Of a stretch of DNA of 64,000 bases, positions 35,553-44,184 are shown in pieces (position 1 is the first letter of the stretch; every line of letters starts with the position of its first letter). Source of the DNA: JBHYDC01 sp051861205 (GTDB lineage: Bacteria; Pseudomonadota; Alphaproteobacteria; Rhizobiales; Pleomorphomonadaceae). The stretch spans positions 1-64,000 of the forward strand of contig JBHYDC010000004.1 of NCBI GenBank assembly GCA_051861205.1. Reading direction: 5' to 3'. The translations under genes were made by a program, and so were the position numbers. Below the pieces are notes generated by a model that was not told where the DNA came from, ran no database searches, and was given only the letters and a program-made list of their open reading frames with translations.

Positions 35553-35813
35553 ATGGCCAAAGAACAATTGTCTGACCCGATTGCGATCCGACTGCCCGTC
35601 GATGTGCTGGCGGCCATCGAAGAGATCGCTGAAACGACAGAGCGAACGCGCAGTTGGGTCATCGTTCGTGCTTTGAAAACATACCTCTTGAACGAAGGCG
35701 CCGACATCCTTGCCTTTCGGCGTGGCCGCGCCGAGATGGCTGATGGTCAATCGGAGGATATCGACGACGTCATTCGCGATCTTGAGCGCATTGTGGCCGG
35801 GAAGGCCGCTTGA
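35553..35813 (+). CDS. RHH (CopG/ParD-like) antitoxin
   Basis: An 86-residue protein with an N-terminal ribbon-helix-helix: strand DPIAIRLP (8-15), helix VLAAIEEIAETTE, then the TRSWVIVRALKTYL helix. The acidic C-terminus would wrap the toxin. The start ATG has GGAGGG five bases upstream, inside the inverted repeat that is likely its own operator. The stop overlaps the toxin's ATG by one base (TGATG), a typical toxin-antitoxin arrangement. It should repress the pair and neutralise the toxin. Confidence 0.88.
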   Translation: MAKEQLSDPIAIRLPVDVLAAIEEIAETTERTRSWVIVRALKTYLLNEGADILAFRRGRAEMADGQSEDIDDVIRDLERIVAGKAA

Positions 35814-36127
35814 TGCGGACGCGCCTCTCGGCTGAGGCGGCTGCCTATCTTCGTGCCGAGGCGAACTACTTGCGTTCTCACAGTCCGAACGCGGCACGGG
35901 CGTTTCTGGCGGCGATCCTGGAGGCCCGGCGAAACTTAACGAGCTTTCCGGACATCGGGTCTGCTCGCGGGCGCCTTCCCATTCCTGGCGCGAGAACGCT
36001 CGTCGTCGGCGCCTACCTTCTGAATTATGTTCTGGTAGATGATGTTATCCAGATCGTTTCTGTACGGCACGGGCGACAGCAGTCGCTAACGCCGGAAGTC
36101 GAAGATGACGAGGGATATGAGGATTAA
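35813..36127 (+). CDS. ParE/RelE-family toxin
   Basis: A 104-residue protein of the ParE/RelE superfamily: helices with YLRAEANYLRSHSP and AARAFLAAILEARRNLTSFPDIGSARG, then strands ending in IQIVSVRHGRQQ. The RHGRQ end is characteristic of ParE-like proteins, which target gyrase, more than RelE, which cleaves mRNA. I start it at ATG 35813; a TTG directly before it also keeps the frame. It is coupled to the antitoxin and ends 42 bases from the convergent meaB. Confidence 0.85.
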   Translation: MRTRLSAEAAAYLRAEANYLRSHSPNAARAFLAAILEARRNLTSFPDIGSARGRLPIPGARTLVVGAYLLNYVLVDDVIQIVSVRHGRQQSLTPEVEDDEGYED

Positions 36128-36169
36128 ACTGGAAAGCCGGCCAATCGGGCCTCTAGTGCTAGTTCGGGT

Positions 36170-37162
36170 CTAAATCCCCAGCATCCCCGCCACCTCATCC
36201 GCCGCGACGCTGGGTGCGAGGAGGCCAGCTGCCACCTTCGCGTCGCGCTCCGCCACTGCCGCCCGCACCGCTGGATCGCGCGTCAGGCGTTCGTTGAAGC
36301 GTTCGGCGATCATCGCCCGCATCCAGCGCACGCCTTGTTCGCGGCGCTTTTCGTCGAAGCGGCCGCTTGCGGTCATGATGGACTTGTGGCGCTCCACCTC
36401 CGACCAGAGTTTGTCCAGCCCCTCGTTGGCAAGGCCCGATATGGTGAGAACCGGAACGGCCCAATTGGGCGATGCCGGGGCGAGGATGTGGAGCGCGGCG
36501 CGGTATTCCGAGGCGGCGGTTCGGGCGCGGATCGCGGCCTCGCCCTCGGCTTTGTTCACGGCGATCAGATCGGCAAGCTCGATGATGCCCTTCTTGATGC
36601 CCTGCAATTCGTCGCCGGCGCCCGGCAGCATCAAAACGAGGAACGTATCGACCATGTCGGCCACGGCCGTCTCGGACTGGCCGACGCCCACCGTCTCGAC
36701 AAGGATCACGTCGAAGCCCGCCGCCTCGCACAGCAGCATCGTCTCGCGCGTTTTCGCGGCAACGCCGCCGAGCGTGCCGGCGGAAGGGGAGGGGCGCACA
36801 TAGGCGTTCCGGTCGACCGCCAAGCGGCCCATCCGGGTTTTGTCACCGAGTACGGACCCGCCGGTTCTGGTCGAGGACGGATCGACGGCGAGCACCGCCA
36901 CCTTGTGTCCGGCGGCCGTGAGATTGGTGCCGAGTTGATCGATGGCGGTGGATTTGCCCACCCCCGGCACGCCGGTGATGCCCACCCGAAGCGCACGCCC
37001 GGTGTGCGGGAGAATGGCTTGAACAAGCGCGCGCGCCGCTTGTGCGTGCGCCGGTTTGCGGCTTTCCACCAGCGTGATCGCGCGGGCAAGAACGGCGCGG
37101 TTTCCACCGAGCACACCGGCCGCCAGCCGCTCCACGTCGGGAGCGCCGAGCGCGGTTTTCAC
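36170..37162 (-). CDS. meaB: Methylmalonyl-CoA mutase-associated GTPase MeaB
   Basis: SIMIBI-class P-loop GTPase that protects methylmalonyl-CoA mutase and gates transfer of its adenosylcobalamin. Walker A GITGVPGVGKST covers residues 61-72. The VDPSS, DVILVETVGVGQSE and ADLIAVNKAEGE (guanine-specific NKxE-like) motifs follow. Length (330 residues) is normal. Its start overlaps the DUF1131 lipoprotein stop by four bases. The mutase genes mutAB are 5 kb away on the other strand. Confidence 0.94.
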   Translation of the reverse strand: MKTALGAPDVERLAAGVLGGNRAVLARAITLVESRKPAHAQAARALVQAILPHTGRALRVGITGVPGVGKSTAIDQLGTNLTAAGHKVAVLAVDPSSTRTGGSVLGDKTRMGRLAVDRNAYVRPSPSAGTLGGVAAKTRETMLLCEAAGFDVILVETVGVGQSETAVADMVDTFLVLMLPGAGDELQGIKKGIIELADLIAVNKAEGEAAIRARTAASEYRAALHILAPASPNWAVPVLTISGLANEGLDKLWSEVERHKSIMTASGRFDEKRREQGVRWMRAMIAERFNERLTRDPAVRAAVAERDAKVAAGLLAPSVAADEVAGMLGI

Positions 37163-37761
37163 GTCGCCTCGCCGCCGAGCGTCGTCCAGATGATCCGCTG
37201 CAGCGTTGCCGAGCCGAGGGTTGCGTCGTCGGGAAGGCCGTCGGGCGAGATATAGCCGGGAATGGCGAACACGAGCGTGACATTGGGCGCGCCGCGCGCG
37301 GTGCAGATAGGCATGCCGAGCCAGTTACCGGAGCCTTCCCGGCAGGCCGAGCGGTTGATCCGGGCTTCGTCGAAGCTCATGCCGATGCGCTCGCCGTTCG
37401 GCCCGCTTATCCGCGCGGACACCCCGTGTATCGCCGACACGGTGCCGGCGCTGCCCGGCACGATCTGAAGCACCTGCAGCCCGTCCTTGAACACGGCTAG
37501 CGCGCTTTGCGTTTTCGATTCCGTTGCCATGGTGATGGATGATGCGTCATAGCCGGGCAGGGCGCGCTCGATCGAGGCTTCCGAATAGGCAAGCCCCTCC
37601 GGAATTCCGCTGACACCGGACGCTGTGATGCGGACGAAATCGGACGAGATCGATCCCGTCGGCGGCTCCACACCGACATCACCAACGGCCGAACAGCCTG
37701 CAAGGGCTAGGCCGAATGCCGGGATGAAATGGGTTAGTTTCAAATTCAATTTCTTGCGCAT
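37159..37761 (-). CDS. DUF1131 lipoprotein (YfeY-like)
   Basis: A signal peptide with a lipobox (LAGC) marks an exported lipoprotein of 200 residues. The remainder matches the DUF1131/RpoE-regulated lipoprotein family: SGIPEGLAYSEASIERALPGY near the N-terminus and APNVTLVFAIPGY near the C-terminus. Function is unknown. I start it at the ATG 37759-37761, directly before the signal peptide MRKKLNLK. It is coupled to meaB by a four-base overlap, but I see no functional reason for that pairing. Confidence 0.78.
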   Translation of the reverse strand: MRKKLNLKLTHFIPAFGLALAGCSAVGDVGVEPPTGSISSDFVRITASGVSGIPEGLAYSEASIERALPGYDASSITMATESKTQSALAVFKDGLQVLQIVPGSAGTVSAIHGVSARISGPNGERIGMSFDEARINRSACREGSGNWLGMPICTARGAPNVTLVFAIPGYISPDGLPDDATLGSATLQRIIWTTLGGEAT

Positions 37762-37855
37762 GTACCTGAATACCACGTTGGACCGGCCGGCGGAACGCGC
37801 CAACCGGCCATCGTCCCCAGAACATTCCCCAGAACTCGCCGAAAGCGCTGAGGCA

Positions 37856-39241
37856 TCAGCCGGCTAGAGCGTGCAAGATGCGCGCCCAAGACCGAATACC
37901 GCCGTGAAAACTCGTCTTTTCGTATTTCTCGTTCGGCGAGTGAATCCGGTCGTCCGCCAGTCCGAATCCCACCATCAGGCTGTCCATGCCGAGGATCGTC
38001 TTGAACTGCCCGACCACGGGGATCGAGCCGCCCGAACCGATTACCGCTGCGGCCTTGCCCCATTCCGCTTCCAGCGCGGCGCGCCCCTTGGCGAGTGCGG
38101 GGTTGTTCATGTCGAGCCGGATCGCCGGGCTGCCGCCATGGTCGTGGAAGGTAGCTCGGGCGGCGGGCGGAAGGCGCGCTTCTACGAAGGCGCGGAAGGC
38201 GGCGCGGATCTTTACCGGATCTTGCTCGCCGACCAGCCGGAAGCTCACCTTGGCCGAAGCTTCGGCCGGCAGCACGGTCTTGAACCCGTCGCCGGTGTAT
38301 CCGCCGACAATGCCGTTCACTTCGGCCGTCGGCCGCGCCCAGAGCTTTTCAAGAATGGTGCGTCCCGTCTCGCCGGCCGGAGCGGTCAGGCCAACCTTTG
38401 CCAGAAACGCGTCACCGTCGAACCCGAGGCCGTCCCAGTTCCGGCGCAGTTCACCCGGAATCTCCGAAACGCCGTCGTAGAAACCGGGCAGGGTAACGCG
38501 GCCGGTTTCGTCGTGCAGGTCGGCGATGATCTTCGCCAGCACATGCACCGGGTTCAGGGCCGGTCCGCCGAATAGCCCGGAATGCAGGTCCTGATCGGCG
38601 CAGATGATGGTCACTTCCTCGCCCACCAGCCCGCGTAGCATAGTGGTGATGGCAGGCGTCTGCCGGTCCCACATGGCGGTGTCGCAGACAAGCGCAACGT
38701 CCTTGGAAAGCTCCGCGCGATTCGCGGTGAGGAACGGGATCAGCGACGGCGAGCCGGATTCCTCCTCGCCCTCGGAGAGAATCGTCACATTCACCGGCAG
38801 CCCGCCGGTTTCCGCAATCAGCGCCCGGCAGGCCTCGACGAAGGTCATGAGCTGGCCCTTGTCGTCCGCCGCCCCGCGCGCGACAATCCGCTCGGACCCG
38901 TCCGGCTGGCGCTCCAGGCGCGGCTCGAACGGCGGCGTTTGCCACAGATCCAGCGGATCGACGGGCTGAACGTCGTAATGCGCATAGAACAGCACATGCG
39001 GCTTGTCCGCGCCCGCCTTATCCCAATGCGCCACCACCATCGGGTGCCCCGGGGTTGGACGGGCGGAGGCTGCAAAGCCGAGCCCGGTGAGTTCCCGCAC
39101 CAGCCAATCCGCTGCCCGCGCACAGTCCGCCTTGAACGCCGGATCGGTGGAAATCGACGGGATTCGGAGGAGTTCGAACAGACGGTCCAGGCTTTTTGGA
39201 AATTCGGCGTCGATGCGGGCAAGGGCATTATCAAGGGTCAT
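37856..39241 (-). CDS. M20-family dipeptidase/metallopeptidase
   Basis: Di-zinc exopeptidase of the ArgE/DapE/carnosinase-like M20 group (461 residues). Numbered from the chosen ATG, H88 and D90 lie in YAHYDVQPV, the bridging aspartate in GAADDKGQ (about 126), and the catalytic base in EGEEESGS (about 159-160). The second zinc histidine is near the C-terminus (FHGGIRSW). A lid domain with GLVGEE and HSGLFGG lies in between. It likely hydrolyses dipeptides in the cytoplasm. The ATG 39239-39241 precedes the first conserved helix; the frame extends 20 codons further. Confidence 0.9.
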   Translation of the reverse strand: MTLDNALARIDAEFPKSLDRLFELLRIPSISTDPAFKADCARAADWLVRELTGLGFAASARPTPGHPMVVAHWDKAGADKPHVLFYAHYDVQPVDPLDLWQTPPFEPRLERQPDGSERIVARGAADDKGQLMTFVEACRALIAETGGLPVNVTILSEGEEESGSPSLIPFLTANRAELSKDVALVCDTAMWDRQTPAITTMLRGLVGEEVTIICADQDLHSGLFGGPALNPVHVLAKIIADLHDETGRVTLPGFYDGVSEIPGELRRNWDGLGFDGDAFLAKVGLTAPAGETGRTILEKLWARPTAEVNGIVGGYTGDGFKTVLPAEASAKVSFRLVGEQDPVKIRAAFRAFVEARLPPAARATFHDHGGSPAIRLDMNNPALAKGRAALEAEWGKAAAVIGSGGSIPVVGQFKTILGMDSLMVGFGLADDRIHSPNEKYEKTSFHGGIRSWARILHALAG

Positions 39242-39334
39242 CGGGCGTGCCTGTGTCGTGAAATCGCGCTTGGTATTGCAGAAATACGAGGGCGCAAGCA
39301 AGGCGGTGGCTGTGAACGTGGCGCCCCCTGTTCG

Positions 39335-40960
39335 TTATCGCCGTAGCAACCCGCCGAGAACGCCGCGTACGATCGCCCGGCCGATCTGACTGCCGACTTG
39401 GCTCGAAACCGATCGCACCACGGATTTGACCGCCGCTTCCACCACCGTCTGCCGTCCCGACGAGCGCTGTGGCCGGTCCTCCGCCTCGCTCCGCCGCCGG
39501 TCCGCCGGGCTCTCATACTCATCGAGCCGGGGGCGCCGGCCGGATCCAGCATCGGATGCGGTCTCTTCGGGAGCCGGGTTGGCGGGCGGTCCCCAGCCGA
39601 AATCGGGAAGCTGGAAGCCGCTGGACGTCCGCCGTGGCGATGATGCGGCCGGCGCATGGCGCTCCGGTGGCCGCCCCTCGGCGCGCGCCTTCAGGATTTC
39701 AAAGGCGGACTCGCGATCCAGGACCGCGTCATAGGCGCCGCCGAGCGGACTTGCCGCCAGCACTTGCGCGCGCTCCTCCGGCGTCAACGGCCCAAGGCGT
39801 GAGGAGGGCGGGCGGATCAGCGTACGCGCCACCATCGAGGGTACGGCCTTGCCCTCCAGCATGGATACCAGCGCCTCGCCGACGCCAAGCTGCGTGATCA
39901 CCTCGAAGGTATCGAACGCCGGATTCGGCCGGAACGTCTCCGCCGCCACCTTCACCGCCTTTTGCTCGCGCGGCGTATAGGCGCGCAGCGCGTGCTGAAT
40001 GCGGTTGCCGAGCTGTGCGAGCACGCTGTCGGGCACGTCCAGCGGGTTCTGCGTCACGAAATAGATGCCGACCCCTTTGGAGCGGATCAACTTCACCACC
40101 TGTTCGACCTTTTCCAAGAGCGCCTTGGGCGCCTCGTCGAACAGAAGATGCGCCTCGTCGAAGAAGAACACGAGCTTGGGCTTGTCGGGATCGCCGACCT
40201 CCGGCAGCTCCTCGAAAAGCTCGGAAAGCAGCCAAAGCAGGAAGGTCGCGTAAAGGCGCGGCGTCTGCATCAGCTTGTCGGCCGCCAGCACGTTCACCGC
40301 GCCGCGTCCGTCGCCGGTGATACGCATGAGATCACGGATATCAAGGGCGGGCTCGCCGAAGAAATTCTCGCCGCCTTGGGTTTCCAGCACAAGCAATTGC
40401 CGCTGGATCGCACCCACCGTTGCCTTGGCCACGTTGCCATAGGTGGCGGCCACCGCGTCAGCGTTTTCGGAAACATAGGTCAGAACCGCCCGCAAATCCT
40501 TGAGATCGAGCAGCAGCAGCCCCTCGTCGTCGGCGATCTTGAAGGCGATGTTGAGCACGCCTTCCTGAGTGTCGTTCAAATCGAGAAGTCGCGAAAAGAG
40601 CAGCGGACCCATCTCTGACACGGTGGTGCGGATCGGGTGACCTTGCTCGCCGAAGAGGTCCCAGAAGATGGTCGGCGCCGGGGCAAACTGATAATCGGCC
40701 TCCATGCCGATATCGCGCGCACGCTGTAGCAGGAAGTCCTTCGGCTCGCCGGGCGCGGCGAGCCCGGAAAGATCGCCCTTCACATCCGCGCAAAACACCG
40801 GCACGCCGGCCTCTGAAAGGCCCTGCGCCAGCACTTGCAGCGTCACGGTCTTGCCGGTTCCGGTCGCTCCGGTGACGATGCCGTGGCGGTTCGCGAGCGC
40901 GAGGGTGAGATACTCGGGCTTGGTGCTCGAACCGATGTAAACCTTGCCGCTTTCCTGCAT
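39335..40960 (-). CDS. HerA-like ATPase (DUF853/YjgR family)
   Basis: A 541-residue P-loop ATPase with Walker A GATGTGKT (31-38), Walker B LVFFFDEAHLLF and the family stretches FCADVKGDLSGLA and YFVTQNPLDVP. The HerA/FtsK-type ATPases move DNA or proteins, but the DUF853 branch has no firmly assigned role. The C-terminal 130 residues are low-complexity, then a glycine/valine-rich tail (SQVGSQIGRAIVRGVLGG) that could associate with membrane. The ATG 40958-40960 has GAGG six bases upstream; the longer frame is unsupported. Confidence 0.9.
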   Translation of the reverse strand: MQESGKVYIGSSTKPEYLTLALANRHGIVTGATGTGKTVTLQVLAQGLSEAGVPVFCADVKGDLSGLAAPGEPKDFLLQRARDIGMEADYQFAPAPTIFWDLFGEQGHPIRTTVSEMGPLLFSRLLDLNDTQEGVLNIAFKIADDEGLLLLDLKDLRAVLTYVSENADAVAATYGNVAKATVGAIQRQLLVLETQGGENFFGEPALDIRDLMRITGDGRGAVNVLAADKLMQTPRLYATFLLWLLSELFEELPEVGDPDKPKLVFFFDEAHLLFDEAPKALLEKVEQVVKLIRSKGVGIYFVTQNPLDVPDSVLAQLGNRIQHALRAYTPREQKAVKVAAETFRPNPAFDTFEVITQLGVGEALVSMLEGKAVPSMVARTLIRPPSSRLGPLTPEERAQVLAASPLGGAYDAVLDRESAFEILKARAEGRPPERHAPAASSPRRTSSGFQLPDFGWGPPANPAPEETASDAGSGRRPRLDEYESPADRRRSEAEDRPQRSSGRQTVVEAAVKSVVRSVSSQVGSQIGRAIVRGVLGGLLRR

Positions 40961-41065
40961 CCGTCCGCCTCGCTTTTCACGCATCGCATGCGATCCATGC
41001 TGGTTATAGGCCGCGCGGTCCGCACCCTCAATGCCGCGCCGCCGTTCGGATGAAGCCCAAATGCA

Positions 41066-41098
41066 AAGCGGCCGCGCTCTCAAAAAGCGCGGCCGCTT
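41066..41098 (-). terminator. Strong terminator of the luxR gene
   Basis: AAGCGGCCGCGCT (41066-41078) pairs perfectly with 41086-41098 around a seven-base loop: a 13-bp GC-rich stem. It lies 24 bases downstream of the luxR stop, with a TTTTGAG loop in the minus-strand transcript. The T tract after the stem is short, so efficiency is uncertain. Confidence 0.72.
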
Positions 41099-41121
41099 GG
41101 TGTTGCCACGCTGAAGGACGG

Positions 41122-41832
41122 TCAGTCCTCCAGAGTGATCTGCCCGTAGCGCAAAGCTTCGACCACGGTCTGTGTCTTGTTCGAAGCGTCCAGCTTTTCG
41201 CCCGCATTTTGCAGGTGAGCATGCACGGTGCGCTGCGAAATGTTCAGGAGTTCCGCGATCTCCTGAGCCGTCTTGCCCGTAACCGTCAGTTCGAGAACCT
41301 TGCGTTCGCGCGCCGAAAGGTCGCCGGGTCGCGAGTCGATCAGGAAGCCGAGGGCGCGCAGCCGCCGGAATGCCTGATTGCAGAGGAAGTCGAACGCCAC
41401 GAGGTCAAGCTCGGTCAGCGAGAGCGCTGTCCCAAGACCGATCACGGCAGCCTGATAAGGCTGGATTGACTTGACCGGAACCGCCACGATCCGCGCTGCG
41501 GCTTCCGGACCGGCGGCAGCCACCAAATCGGAATAGCCGGATATGCTCACACCATCCACAAGGAAGGGGCGATGCGCCACCCGGCATCGCTCCAGAACGG
41601 GATCGCCCTTGGAGATGGTGATGAGATGGCCGCGCTCGCTGCGCACATCAGGCCATTTCATGTGAAGGATCAGCGGCTCCACCGGTCGGCCCGGCATGGG
41701 CAGTCCAGTAACCAGGATGTGGCTGGCACCATGACTGATCAGTCGACGCTCGATGATGTCAAAGATCCGATTGGCGCTTGAGCAGGTCCTAAGTCCTACC
41801 GCGTCCGCCAGGATGTCATCAGGGGTATTCAT
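41122..41832 (-). CDS. LuxR-family regulator (solo) with atypical ligand pocket
   Basis: A 236-residue protein with an N-terminal autoinducer-binding-like domain (about 15-160) and a complete LuxR HTH (about 172-232: LSARERKVLELTVTGKTAQEIAELL). In AHL receptors, Trp, Tyr, Asp-Pro and a second Trp contact the ligand. Here D77-P78 is kept, but the second of the W..W pair after W60 is arginine, the tyrosine is absent, and the Trp after PF is V92. No luxI is in the window. It is transcribed away from mutAB, with 420 bases between them, so it may control those genes. Confidence 0.85.
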   Translation of the reverse strand: MNTPDDILADAVGLRTCSSANRIFDIIERRLISHGASHILVTGLPMPGRPVEPLILHMKWPDVRSERGHLITISKGDPVLERCRVAHRPFLVDGVSISGYSDLVAAAGPEAAARIVAVPVKSIQPYQAAVIGLGTALSLTELDLVAFDFLCNQAFRRLRALGFLIDSRPGDLSARERKVLELTVTGKTAQEIAELLNISQRTVHAHLQNAGEKLDASNKTQTVVEALRYGQITLED

Positions 41833-42299
41833 GCTTGTTTTACCCGGTATCGCGAGAGGTATGTGACCGTCAGATTATGGGAAAACTACCGCCGCAGATA
41901 GTAGACTGTTATGTCTAAAATTTCCCGAAATCAAACGATCGACGATAAGTATTTGTGTTTGAGGGCTCCGTTTCTGTTTGAAACCGCAGAATGCTGTTCA
42001 TCAGTCTTTTCGGGCTTTCAACCCGCGAAGTCCTTGATGACCTGAAGACCGGTATCCAATGACTGACATACGGCAGGATACGGTCGGTCTCTTTTGCCTC
42101 CTGACACGGTTTCTCCTTGTTGGCCCCTCACCCAAAGTTCATCTCAGTCATGCCGTGCCTGTCGCTAGACTTGGCCCGGCATCTACGCATCGTCCCCGAG
42201 TTCAAAACCGTCTTTAAGCTAGCTGTGCAGGCGTCTGGGAGGTCCCTATAAGTCTTGCACATCAAGCGACGTCTCAAAGCTCTTCACGCCACGGACCTC
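41833..42299. other. Divergent intergenic region with low GC between luxR and mutA
   Basis: No gene is supported. GC is lower than in the flanking genes, and this low-GC stretch continues into mutA. A hairpin-forming repeat lies at 42047-42085. I do not find the conserved B12-box or the other landmarks of a cobalamin riboswitch. A lux-box-like palindrome is not clear; only CTAC (41888-41891) and GTAG (41900-41903) pair. Confidence 0.5.
42047..42085 (+). repeat. Hairpin-forming repeat in the mutA leader
   Basis: GACC-G-GTATCC (42047-42057) and GGATAC-GGTC (42076-42085) form a ten-pair stem with one bulged G and an 18-base loop. It lies about 215 bases before the mutA ATG. It could be a regulatory RNA element or chance. 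Confidence 0.35.
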
Positions 42300-44168
42300 A
42301 TGAAGCCCATGGACATTGATCTGAAACAGTTCGGCGAAATTGCCCCCGTCTCTCCTCAGGACTGGGAGGCTGCCGTGGCCAAGGCGCTAGGCACCTCGAC
42401 TCTGGACCGCCTCCGTAGCGTGACGTCCGACGGAATCGCCATTCCGTTACTCGGTTCTTCTCATACCGACCGCCGACCCCTTGCCGGGCGCGGCGGCGGC
42501 AAACCTTGGTCTATTGTACAGCGCGTTGCTTTCGACGATCCCATTCGCATGAATGCCCAGATTTTGGACGAACTCACAAATGGGGCAACCGCCATCGACC
42601 TTTTTATTCCGCCTCTTTTGGCTCAGTCCAAGATTTGGTCTGATCCGAAGGCTGTTGCCGACAAATTAGAACGTGCGTTCGAAGGTGTCTACCTCGACAT
42701 GATCTCTGTCCATTTCGACGGTAAGAATGACATTCTTAACATTCGAAATGGACTACTCCAAGTTGCGCGTTCCCAAGGGGTTCCCCCTGAGAGTCTACGA
42801 ATCCGTGTCTGTGAGGACCCCGTCGCAGGCAGCACTAATATACATAGAAAAAACGCTATACAAAATGATGTTTTTCGTCGGGTCCTGCCGAATTTATCGG
42901 CTATTAAGAATTACACGCAAGACGCGAGTGGTCTGTCGTCCTCAGGGCAGTTCTGGCACGCGAATAGCGCAAGTGAATCGCAACAATTAGCAATAGCTCT
43001 TGCTACCGGCTCTGCTGCTATAGAACTTTCGTCTAATTCACGCGAAAACGCAATGGCGCCGCTGGAAATCGTCGGAAGAATCAGTTTCAGGCTCGTCGCT
43101 GACCAGAATCAGTTCCTGACAATTGCGAAACTGCGGGCCTTCCGGAGACTTTGGACACTGGTTTTAAACGCATGGGGCATCCCGGCGGTTCCAGCCTTCG
43201 TGCACGCGGAAACCGCATGGGGGATGCAAACGAAGCACGATCCCTGGGTGAACATTCTGCGCTCCACGATCGCTACCTTCGCCGCTGCGGTCGGCGGGGC
43301 GGATGCGATCACCACCATTCCCCACACGGCAGTCGTGGGCGAGCCGGACAAAGCCGCCCGGCGGCTGGCGCGCAATCTCCAATCCATTTTGCTAGAGGAG
43401 TGCAATCTCCACCGCGTCGCCGATCCCGCCGCCGGAGCGGGCGGCATTGAAGAACTAACGGACGCACTCGCCAGCGCCGCTTGGGCGGAGTTCCAGCAGA
43501 TCGACCGGGAAGGCGGTCTGATCGCCAGCATCAACGGCGACCATATCACCGCGCGCATTCGCACTGTCGCCGAGGCGCGCCGGCAGGCTGTCGCAAAACG
43601 GCGCATTCCCATCACGGGAACCAGCACCTATCCGCTCCTGTCCGAACGCCAGCCCAAGGTGGATCCCGGCCCTATGATGGATCCGCCGGGTGAGGGGCTG
43701 ACTCGCGACGCCGAACCTTGGGAAGCCCTGCGCGACCGGTCCGACGCGGCGCTCGCCTCCGGCGGACGCAGGCCGGCGGTGTTCCTGGCCAACCTCGGCC
43801 CCGTCGCCGCCTTTACCGCGCGGGCAACCTGGGCGAAAAACCTATTTGAAGCCGGGGGTTTGGAGGCTGTCGGCCGGGATGGGTTCGACGATCTGAGCGA
43901 ACTTGCGGGCGCCATCCGCGCCGGCGCTTTGCGCATCGTCTGCCTCTGCTCGGACGACCGGACTTATGAGACGCTAGGCGCTAAGGCGGTAGCCGCCGTC
44001 AGGGAGGCGGGCGCCGACCTCGTCTTGCTCGCAGGCAGGCCGAAGGAGATCGAGGCGCAGTTGGTCGCGGCGGGTGTTGATCGCTTCGTTCACGAAGGGC
44101 TCGACATGCTGGACCTTCTCGGCGCGCTCCACGATCACCTCGGCACCCCCGCCGCGACGACGGTTTAA
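42300..44168 (+). CDS. mutA: Methylmalonyl-CoA mutase small (beta) subunit
   Basis: The small subunit of the heterodimeric mutase, which supports the catalytic large subunit that interconverts methylmalonyl-CoA and succinyl-CoA. It has the N-terminal barrel (visible FHRSDKH-like element replaced by STLDRL and later ELSSNSRENAMAPLE) and a C-terminal B12-binding-like fold (RRPAVFLANLGPVAAFTARA) without the cobalamin histidine motif. I place the start at ATG 42300; a TTG at 42255 with GGGAGG twelve bases upstream is possible. The first 800 bases use AT-rich codons unlike the rest of the gene. It is followed after 16 bases by mutB. Confidence 0.85.
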   Translation: MKPMDIDLKQFGEIAPVSPQDWEAAVAKALGTSTLDRLRSVTSDGIAIPLLGSSHTDRRPLAGRGGGKPWSIVQRVAFDDPIRMNAQILDELTNGATAIDLFIPPLLAQSKIWSDPKAVADKLERAFEGVYLDMISVHFDGKNDILNIRNGLLQVARSQGVPPESLRIRVCEDPVAGSTNIHRKNAIQNDVFRRVLPNLSAIKNYTQDASGLSSSGQFWHANSASESQQLAIALATGSAAIELSSNSRENAMAPLEIVGRISFRLVADQNQFLTIAKLRAFRRLWTLVLNAWGIPAVPAFVHAETAWGMQTKHDPWVNILRSTIATFAAAVGGADAITTIPHTAVVGEPDKAARRLARNLQSILLEECNLHRVADPAAGAGGIEELTDALASAAWAEFQQIDREGGLIASINGDHITARIRTVAEARRQAVAKRRIPITGTSTYPLLSERQPKVDPGPMMDPPGEGLTRDAEPWEALRDRSDAALASGGRRPAVFLANLGPVAAFTARATWAKNLFEAGGLEAVGRDGFDDLSELAGAIRAGALRIVCLCSDDRTYETLGAKAVAAVREAGADLVLLAGRPKEIEAQLVAAGVDRFVHEGLDMLDLLGALHDHLGTPAATTV

Positions 44169-44184
44169 GGAAGGACCGGGCGAC

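Noticed and set aside
41833..42299. Cobalamin riboswitch before mutA
   Set aside because: I do not find the conserved B12 box or core landmarks, and the observed hairpin does not match the known fold.
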